From contig JANPJJ010000041.1 of the NCBI GenBank assembly GCA_031425455.1, forward strand, positions 1 to 10,520: a stretch of DNA of 10,520 nucleotides, given 5' to 3'. This document shows, piece after piece, positions 1 to 4,556 of the stretch. The position numbers and the translations under genes were made by a program. Position 1 is the first letter of the stretch, and every line of letters begins with the position of its first letter. A model generated the notes under the pieces. It searched no databases and was not told the origin of the DNA. It saw only the letters and a program-made list of their open reading frames with translations. This DNA is from Sandaracinobacteroides sp031425455. Its GTDB lineage: Bacteria; Pseudomonadota; Alphaproteobacteria; Sphingomonadales; Sphingomonadaceae.

Positions 1-74
1 GTTCGACCGAGGTGTTCAACAACCGCTATGATGTGGGGACGCGGTTTTCGTTGGGGCTGACGGCCAAATTTTAA
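1..74 (+). CDS. C-terminal end of a probable TonB-dependent outer-membrane receptor (partial)
   Basis: Only the last 23 codons and the TAA stop at 72-74 are present; the gene starts outside the window. The frame reads ...STEVFNNRYDVGT, then RFSLGLTAKF and stop. The alternating polar/hydrophobic residues and the final phenylalanine are what the last beta-strand of an outer-membrane barrel looks like, because the BAM complex recognises a C-terminal aromatic. The phrase 'YDVGTRFSLGLTAKF' resembles the end of TonB-dependent receptors, which are very numerous in sphingomonads. With so little sequence, another beta-barrel protein cannot be excluded. The next gene is convergent, so this is the 3' end of its transcription unit. 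Confidence 0.5.
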   Translation, partial: STEVFNNRYDVGTRFSLGLTAKF

Positions 75-86
75 GGCCCAGCGCGG

Positions 87-116
87 CCGTGGACAGTGCG
101 CAGCACTGTTCCACGG
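87..116. repeat. Near-perfect hairpin with 3-nt loop
   Basis: CCGTGG-A-CAGTGC at 87-99 pairs with GCACTG-TT-CCACGG at 103-116. The loop is GCA and a small internal loop (A against TT) interrupts the stem. It begins 12 bp after the stop codon of the plus-strand gene. No T-run follows directly, so it is not a textbook intrinsic terminator. It may protect the 3' end of the mRNA or be a repeat relic. It is the first of several hairpins in 87-333. Confidence 0.6.
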
Positions 117-143
117 ACTCGCGCGCAGTGCCCGGCCGGCGTG

Positions 144-166
144 CGATTGGCGTACGACGCCAATCG
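144..166. repeat. Perfect 10-bp hairpin with 3-nt loop
   Basis: CGATTGGCGT (144-153) and ACGCCAATCG (157-166) are exact reverse complements around the loop ACG. It lies in the intergenic stretch between two convergent genes. No T-tract follows on either strand. Its function is unknown. Confidence 0.65.
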
Positions 167-179
167 ACACGACCGACGA

Positions 180-213
180 CGCGGCTTTGCCGCGGCCCTT
201 ACTTGATTTTTTC
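180..213 (+). terminator. Possible intrinsic terminator of the receptor gene
   Basis: CGCGGC (180-185) pairs with GCCGCG (189-194) around a TTT loop. A T-rich stretch, TTGATTTTTTCTTT, follows on the plus strand at about 203-216. The arrangement fits a plus-strand Rho-independent terminator for the gene ending at 74. The T-run starts about 8-10 nt after the stem rather than directly at its base, which weakens the call. Confidence 0.35.
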
Positions 214-240
214 TTTCCTGAAAGCCAACCCCGGCGGACT

Positions 241-257
241 CGCGAGCTTTGCTCGCG
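241..257. repeat. Perfect 7-bp hairpin with TTT loop near the 3' end of the glycosyltransferase gene
   Basis: CGCGAGC (241-247) and GCTCGCG (251-257) flank a TTT loop. The glycosyltransferase stop codon is at 265-267 on the minus strand, so this stem would form just downstream of it in that mRNA. There is no U-run after it on the minus strand. It could stabilise the transcript end or act with Rho. Confidence 0.55.
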
Positions 258-264
258 GCCACGT

Positions 265-1383
265 TCACGCCGCAGCTTGTCCCCTCACCCCGCTCACCTC
301 CGGCGAGTCGCCCTCTCCCCCAAGGGGAGAGGGGCAAACCTCGCCCCGCCGCGGATACCATCGCCGCTCGCTCCCCACCGCCGCGCATTCGCGAACCGCA
401 GCCTCGAACTGCCCCACCGCCGCCTCCCACGAGAACCGCTGCGCCTGCTGAACCGCTGCCGCGCGTGGCACCCGCGGCGCCAGCCGCATGGCGTGCGACA
501 AGTCCTCGTCCAGAACCCCCGCCCCGCTGTCGCCTACCACGTCGAGCGGCCCCGCAACCGGGTAGGCGGCGACGGGGAGGCCGGACGCCATCGCTTCGAC
601 CAGCACGAGGCCGAACGTGTCGGTTCGGCTGGGGAAGACGAACAGGTCTGCGCCGGCATAGGCGCGGGCGAGCGCCTCGCCGGTGAGCGCGCCCAGGAAG
701 TGCGCCGCCGGGTAGCGGGCGCGCAGTTGGGCGATTGCCGGCCCGTCGCCGACGACGACCTTGCTGCCCGGGGTGTCGGCCGACAGGAAGGCCTCGATGT
801 TCTTCTCCACGGCGACGCGGCCGACGTTCAGCAGGATCGGCCGGGCGAGGCCGGCATAGGCGTCGGGCGGCGGCAGGCCGGGGCGGAACCGCGTGAGGTC
901 GACCCCGCGCGACCAGAGCCGGGTGCGCGGAAGGCCCTGGGCCGTGAGTTCGTCGGCGAGGCGCGGTGTCGCCACCAGCACGGCGGCGGCCGGCCCGTGG
1001 AACCAGCGCAGATAGCGCCAGCTGAGGCCCAGCGGCAGGTGGAAGCGGGCGTGGAGATAATCAGGGAAGCGGGTGTGGAAACTGGTGGTGAAGGGCCGGC
1101 CGGCCGCCAGGCAATGCCGCCGCGCCGCGAGGCCGAGCGGGCCCTCGGTGGCGATATGGACGGCGTCGGTCGCGTCGATCAGGTCGCCTACCGCGCCCGG
1201 CCGGGGGAAGGCCAGCCGGATTTCGGGGTAGGTCGGGCAGGGCATGGACCGGAAGCGGTCCGGGGTGATGGCAGTGACGCTCCAGCCGCGTTGCGCCAGC
1301 ATCGTGGCGGTGGTCTGCAAGGTGCGCACCACGCCGTTCACCTGCGGCGCCCAGGCATCGGAGACCAGCCCAAGTCTCGTCAT
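265..1383 (-). CDS. Glycosyltransferase family 4, MgtA/PimB-like (GDP-mannose-dependent type)
   Basis: This 372-residue protein has the two-Rossmann GT-B layout. The N-terminal half opens with LGLVSDAWAPQVNGVVRTL (residues 4-22) and contains SFHTRFPDYL (101-110), as expected for the acceptor domain of MgtA/PimB/SqdX-like enzymes. The nucleotide-sugar half carries LLNVGRVAVEKN (184-195) and FVFPSRTDTFGLVLVEAMASG (248-268). The TDTFG form of the usual E-x7-E region is standard in this subgroup. WSRGVD at 157-162 is also family-typical. These enzymes transfer a hexose, often mannose, to a lipid or glycan acceptor at the inner face of the cytoplasmic membrane; the real acceptor here is unknown. 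The start overlaps the stop of the phosphoesterase gene by 4 bp (ATGA) and has no clear Shine-Dalgarno site, so coupled translation is likely. The last 25 or so residues (about 348-372) are encoded by an intergenic palindromic repeat and are probably not part of the ancestral fold. Confidence 0.87.
   Translation of the reverse strand: MTRLGLVSDAWAPQVNGVVRTLQTTATMLAQRGWSVTAITPDRFRSMPCPTYPEIRLAFPRPGAVGDLIDATDAVHIATEGPLGLAARRHCLAAGRPFTTSFHTRFPDYLHARFHLPLGLSWRYLRWFHGPAAAVLVATPRLADELTAQGLPRTRLWSRGVDLTRFRPGLPPPDAYAGLARPILLNVGRVAVEKNIEAFLSADTPGSKVVVGDGPAIAQLRARYPAAHFLGALTGEALARAYAGADLFVFPSRTDTFGLVLVEAMASGLPVAAYPVAGPLDVVGDSGAGVLDEDLSHAMRLAPRVPRAAAVQQAQRFSWEAAVGQFEAAVRECAAVGSERRWYPRRGEVCPSPLGGEGDSPEVSGVRGQAAA
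281..334. repeat. Widespread CCCTCTCCCC/GGGGAGAGGG intergenic palindrome, here inside the glycosyltransferase 3' end
   Basis: CCCTCTCCCC (311-320) and GGGGAGAGGG (324-333) form a perfect 10-bp stem with loop CAA. The flank CCCCTCACCCC (281-291) completes the pattern seen in many proteobacterial genomes, whose translation yields peptides such as SPLGE...VRG. Here the minus-strand reading encodes PSPLGGEGDSPEVSGVRGQ at the C-terminus of the glycosyltransferase. The assignment to that general repeat type is from memory of its appearance. Confidence 0.65.
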
Positions 1384-2297
1384 TCGGCCGGCACCAGCGC
1401 TGCTGCCCTGAGCTTGCGCGGCTTGACCGGAGCGCCAGCCATAGCTTCGGCCCGAACCTTCTCGGCCCAGTCCAGGATTTCCATCCGGCCGTCGCCGTGC
1501 TCGACGAGTGCGGTGCAGCTCTCCACCCAGTCGCCGTCGTTATAATAGGTGATCTCGCCGAAGGTTCGGATTTCGGCGGAATGGATGTGGCCGCAGACCA
1601 CGCCGTCCGCGCCGCGTTCGCGGGCGGCATGGGCGACCGCCTCCTCGAAGCGGCAGACATATTCGACGGCGTTCTTCACCTTTTTCTTCAAGTGCGCGGA
1701 GAGCGACCAATAGGGCAGGCCGAGGCCGCGGCGGCACATGTTGAAGCCGCGGTTCATCTTCAGGAGCGCGACATAGGCATGGTCGCCCAGGAAGGCGAGC
1801 CAGCGGGCGTAGAGCACGACTCCGTCGAACTCGTCGCCATGCAGCACCAGCAACTTCCGACCGTCGGCGGTCTCGTGCACGGCTTCGGGCATGATCTCGA
1901 TGTCGCCGAAGCCGAGCCCGATGAAATCGCGCAGCACTTCATCATGGTTGCCGGGCACATAGATCACGCGGGTGCCCTTCTTCGCCATCTTCAGCACGCG
2001 GCGGACGACATCGTTGTGGCGGGTCGGCCAGAACCAGCCCCGCTTCAGCCGCCAGCCATCGATGATGTCGCCGACCAGGAACAGGGTCTCGCACTCGACC
2101 GACTTCAGGAAATCGAACAGCAGCTCGGCGTTGCACCCCTTGGTCCCGAGATGGGTGTCGGAAATGAAAACGGTGCGGAAGCGCAGCCGGTGGCGCGGCG
2201 CCTCGTCGTCGGGGGCGTCAAGCCAGGCCGGTGTGGGGCCCGGCGGGCGCATCCGGAACGGCAGCGGCGAGCCATCGAGACGGGCAGTGCTTGCCAT
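1380..2297 (-). CDS. LpxH-like calcineurin-type metallophosphoesterase (COG2908-type)
   Basis: With the ATG at 2297 the protein has 305 residues. All metal-site motifs of a calcineurin-like phosphoesterase are present: SDTH (Asp47, His49), GDIID (76-80), GNHDE (116-120), LHGDEFD (152-158, His153) and GHIH (236-239). It is usually annotated as UDP-2,3-diacylglucosamine diphosphatase, the lipid A enzyme LpxH. It is longer than E. coli LpxH (about 240 residues), with an N-terminal tail of about 40 residues and a C-terminal extension. Many alphaproteobacteria make lipid X with the unrelated LpxI, so the true substrate is uncertain; I therefore give no symbol. I chose 2297 over the in-frame GTG at 2339 because a strong Shine-Dalgarno sequence lies 8 nt before it. 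An AT-rich CAGATATAGCG (minus strand, 2339-2349) could be part of a promoter in the 92-bp gap after gpsA. The gene is coupled to the downstream glycosyltransferase by an ATGA overlap. Confidence 0.88.
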   Translation of the reverse strand: MASTARLDGSPLPFRMRPPGPTPAWLDAPDDEAPRHRLRFRTVFISDTHLGTKGCNAELLFDFLKSVECETLFLVGDIIDGWRLKRGWFWPTRHNDVVRRVLKMAKKGTRVIYVPGNHDEVLRDFIGLGFGDIEIMPEAVHETADGRKLLVLHGDEFDGVVLYARWLAFLGDHAYVALLKMNRGFNMCRRGLGLPYWSLSAHLKKKVKNAVEYVCRFEEAVAHAARERGADGVVCGHIHSAEIRTFGEITYYNDGDWVESCTALVEHGDGRMEILDWAEKVRAEAMAGAPVKPRKLRAAALVPAE

Positions 2298-2305
2298 GGC
2301 AACGG

Positions 2306-2316
2306 CCCCTTTCCTT
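2306..2316 (-). promoter_or_regulatory. Shine-Dalgarno site deciding the start of the LpxH-like gene
   Basis: The minus strand reads AAGGAAAGGGG, ending 8 nt before the ATG at 2297. The alternative GTG start at 2339 lies upstream of this purine run and would place it inside the coding region. Confidence 0.7.
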
Positions 2317-2389
2317 GGTAGGTGGGCGATTGCCTGCACGCTATATCTGGAGGCAGTGATGTTCCGGTGACAGCCGTGTGGCGCTTTGG

Positions 2390-3370
2390 TTACACCGATT
2401 CCGGTTTCAGAGGCCGGCCGAGCAACTGTCCGGTCACCTCGGCGACGGTGGCTCTCCCTGCCAGCAGGTCCGCCACGGCTGCGGCGATCGGCATGTCGAC
2501 GCCGGCTTTGGCGGCTGCCTGCACCAGCACGGGGGCCGTTGCCGCCCCTTCCGCGACTGACAGCTTGCCCGCCAGCGCCGCCTTTGCCGACTGGCCCTGG
2601 CCCAGCGCCATCCCCAGCTGCATGTTGCGCGACTGCGGGCTGCCGCAGGTGAGCACGAGGTCCCCCAGCCCTGACAGGCCCGCCAGCGTCTCCGCCCGGG
2701 CGCCGCGGGCGACGCCGAAGCGGGTCATCTCCGCGAAGCCTCGCGCCACGATCGCGGCCCGCGCGCTTTCGCCCAGCCCCGCGCCGATCACCACCCCGCA
2801 GGCGATCGCCAGCACGTTCTTCACCGCACCGCCGATCTCACAGCCGACCAGATCGTCGGCGGCGTAGGGGCGGAAGGCGGGCCGGGCGATCCGCTCGGCG
2901 AGCCTCGTTGCAAGCGCCAGGTCGGCGGCCGCCAGCGTCACGGCGGTGGGCTTGCCGGCTGCCACATCGGCGGCGAAGCTGGGCCCAGACAGCACGGCGA
3001 GCGGGCTTGCCGGCGCCACGTCGACGGCGACTTCCGCCATCAGTTTCAGTGTGCCGGCCTCGATCCCCTTCGCGCACAGGATCAGCGTGGGCCGGTGGGC
3101 AACCGGGCTTTCGGCGAGCACGTGGCGCAGATGCTGGGCGGGGGCGACCACCAGCCAGAGCCGCGCGTTGCGGAGGTCGCCCGTCAGCCCGGTCGCGCGG
3201 ATTGCGGGGTGCAGGGCGACACCGGGCAGGAACTTCGGGTTGGCATGGTCGCGGTTGATGGCGTCCACCACATCAGGCTCTCGCGCCCACAGCAGCACAT
3301 CGTCTCCGCCCGATGCGATCACCTGCGCCAGTGCGGTGCCCCAGGCGCCGCCGCCGAGGACGGCGATCAT
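2390..3370 (-). CDS. gpsA: NAD(P)-dependent glycerol-3-phosphate dehydrogenase
   Basis: GpsA reduces dihydroxyacetone phosphate to sn-glycerol-3-phosphate, the backbone of phospholipids, in the cytosol. From the ATG at 3370 the protein has 326 residues, normal for the family. The N-terminal nucleotide-binding loop is IAVLGGGAWGTALA (2-15). SGPSFAADVAAGKPTA (128-143) and GGAVKNVLAIACG (180-192) follow; the lysine at about 184 corresponds to the catalytic lysine of the family. GLSGLGDLVLTC (231-242) is another hallmark. An in-frame TTG at 3382 would add four residues. The ATG has GGGGG 5 nt upstream, a poor Shine-Dalgarno match, so the start is uncertain by four codons. The region just upstream is a hairpin repeat (3391-3494), which also separates it from tsaD. 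tsaD-gpsA neighbourhood is common in alphaproteobacteria. Confidence 0.95.
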   Translation of the reverse strand: MIAVLGGGAWGTALAQVIASGGDDVLLWAREPDVVDAINRDHANPKFLPGVALHPAIRATGLTGDLRNARLWLVVAPAQHLRHVLAESPVAHRPTLILCAKGIEAGTLKLMAEVAVDVAPASPLAVLSGPSFAADVAAGKPTAVTLAAADLALATRLAERIARPAFRPYAADDLVGCEIGGAVKNVLAIACGVVIGAGLGESARAAIVARGFAEMTRFGVARGARAETLAGLSGLGDLVLTCGSPQSRNMQLGMALGQGQSAKAALAGKLSVAEGAATAPVLVQAAAKAGVDMPIAAAVADLLAGRATVAEVTGQLLGRPLKPESV

Positions 3371-3390
3371 CGGGGCCCCCAAATTCGGCG

Positions 3391-3494
3391 GTCATCCCAG
3401 CGGTCCGAAGGACTGGCGAAGCCAACGCTGGGATCTCCCCCGGTCACGTTGCAGACACGGTTGGCGGGGAGATCCCAGCCTGCGCTGGGATGAC
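3391..3494. repeat. Two-hairpin repeat, copy 1 (between tsaD and gpsA)
   Basis: The 104-bp element has four related arms: GTCATCCCAGCG (3391-3402), CGCTGGGATCTCCCC (3426-3440), GGGGAGATCCCAGC (3466-3479) and GCTGGGATGAC (3484-3494). Local pairing gives a left stem (ATCCCAGCG/CGCTGGGAT, 3394-3402 with 3426-3434) and a right stem (ATCCCAGC/GCTGGGAT, 3472-3479 with 3484-3491, 4-nt loop). The outer arms also pair perfectly over 12 bp and the inner arms over 14 bp. The left loop contains two mini-hairpins, GTCC-GAA-GGAC (3403-3413) and TGGC-GAA-GCCA (3414-3424). The second copy is at 8047-8124. It looks like a REP/MITE-type element; no transposase is nearby. Confidence 0.85.
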
Positions 3495-3521
3495 GGTTGG
3501 GAGTGGGGTGGGAACGTGATG

Positions 3522-4556
3522 TCACGCCTTCACACCCGCACCGCGCACCGCTTCGGCGGCCGGGTCCAGCGGCCAGCGGGGCCGGGCCTGGGGGTCCGGC
3601 TCGGGCGGGAGCCCGGCGGCGATGCGTTCGTGGGCGGCCCAGGCGATCATGGCGGCGTTGTCGGTACAGAGCCTTTGTGGCGGCGCGATGAAGGGCAACG
3701 CATGGGTGCCGGCGACCGCCTGCAACGCGGTGCGGACCGAGGCATTGGCTGCGACGCCCCCGGCGACGACCAGCGCCGTCGCCTGCGGCACGGTGCGAAG
3801 CGCAATCCGGGTGCGGTCCGCCAGGCAATCGGTGACGGCCGACTGGAAGCTCGCGGCGATATCGGCGGAGCGGTACCGGCCGGACTGGACTGCGCGGAGC
3901 ACGGCCGTCTTCAGGCCGGCGAAGCTGAAATGCGGCTCGCCCGAGCCGACCAGCGGGCGCGGCAGCGGGACGGCGCGCGGGTCTCCGCCGCCGGCGGCTC
4001 GTTCCACCGCAGGGCCGCCCGGGAAGCCGAGCCCCAGCATCTTCGCCACTTTGTCGAACGCCTCGCCCACTGCATCGTCGATGGTGGTGGCGAGCCGGCG
4101 ATAGCGGCCGACGCCCTCCACCAGGATCAGCTGGCAATGGCCGCCGGACACGAGGAGCAGCAGGTAGGGAAAGCGGAGATCGGGGTCGATCAGGCGCGGC
4201 GACAGCGCATGGCCCTCCAGATGGTTGATGCCATGGAGCGGCTTTCCGGCCGCGAACGCCAGCGCCTTCGCCGTGACGAGGCCCACCATCACGCCGCCCA
4301 CCAGCCCGGGCCCGGCGGTGGCGGCGATTGCATCGACATCCCCCAGCTTGCGCCCCGCCTCGGCCAGGACTGCTTTCACCATGGGGGCCAGCCGCTCGGC
4401 ATGGGCGCGGGCGGCGAGTTCGGGCACCACGCCGCCGAACGGGCGATGCTCGGCGTCCTGGCTGGCGATCCGTTCGGCGAGGATGCGGCGGTCGTGCGCG
4501 ACCAGCGCGACGGCGGTTTCGTCGCAGGAGGATTCGATGCCGAGAACCAGCGTCAT
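3522..4556 (-). CDS. tsaD: tRNA N6-adenosine threonylcarbamoyltransferase TsaD
   Basis: TsaD transfers the threonylcarbamoyl group from threonylcarbamoyl-AMP to A37 of ANN-decoding tRNAs, with TsaB and TsaE. The 344-residue length is normal. It opens with VLGIESSCDETAVALV (4-19), the ASKHA-type N-terminus of the family. The metal ligands are visible as HLEGH (His112, His116) and TDN (Asp299). SGGHCQLILV (137-146), FPGGPAVE (178-185), FSFAGLKTAV (210-219) and AGGVAAN (265-271) complete the nucleotide-binding core. The start ATG overlaps the gyrA stop (ATGA, 4553-4556). No Shine-Dalgarno sequence sits at a usable distance; the nearest purine run, CGGAGG, is about 17 nt away. Translation therefore probably depends on ribosomes finishing gyrA. 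gpsA follows after 151 bp containing a repeat. Confidence 0.96.
   Translation of the reverse strand: MTLVLGIESSCDETAVALVAHDRRILAERIASQDAEHRPFGGVVPELAARAHAERLAPMVKAVLAEAGRKLGDVDAIAATAGPGLVGGVMVGLVTAKALAFAAGKPLHGINHLEGHALSPRLIDPDLRFPYLLLLVSGGHCQLILVEGVGRYRRLATTIDDAVGEAFDKVAKMLGLGFPGGPAVERAAGGGDPRAVPLPRPLVGSGEPHFSFAGLKTAVLRAVQSGRYRSADIAASFQSAVTDCLADRTRIALRTVPQATALVVAGGVAANASVRTALQAVAGTHALPFIAPPQRLCTDNAAMIAWAAHERIAAGLPPEPDPQARPRWPLDPAAEAVRGAGVKA

Noticed and set aside
187..1545. Long plus-strand open frame of 452 codons opposite the glycosyltransferase
   Set aside because: It is antisense to a protein with clear GT4 motifs, is rich in Arg/Ala/Gly as expected of a GC-rich shadow frame, and shows no domain.
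3494..3512. G-rich run GGTTGGGAGTGGGGTGGG as a G-quadruplex
   Set aside because: Only three runs have three or more G; in DNA of this GC content that is weak evidence.
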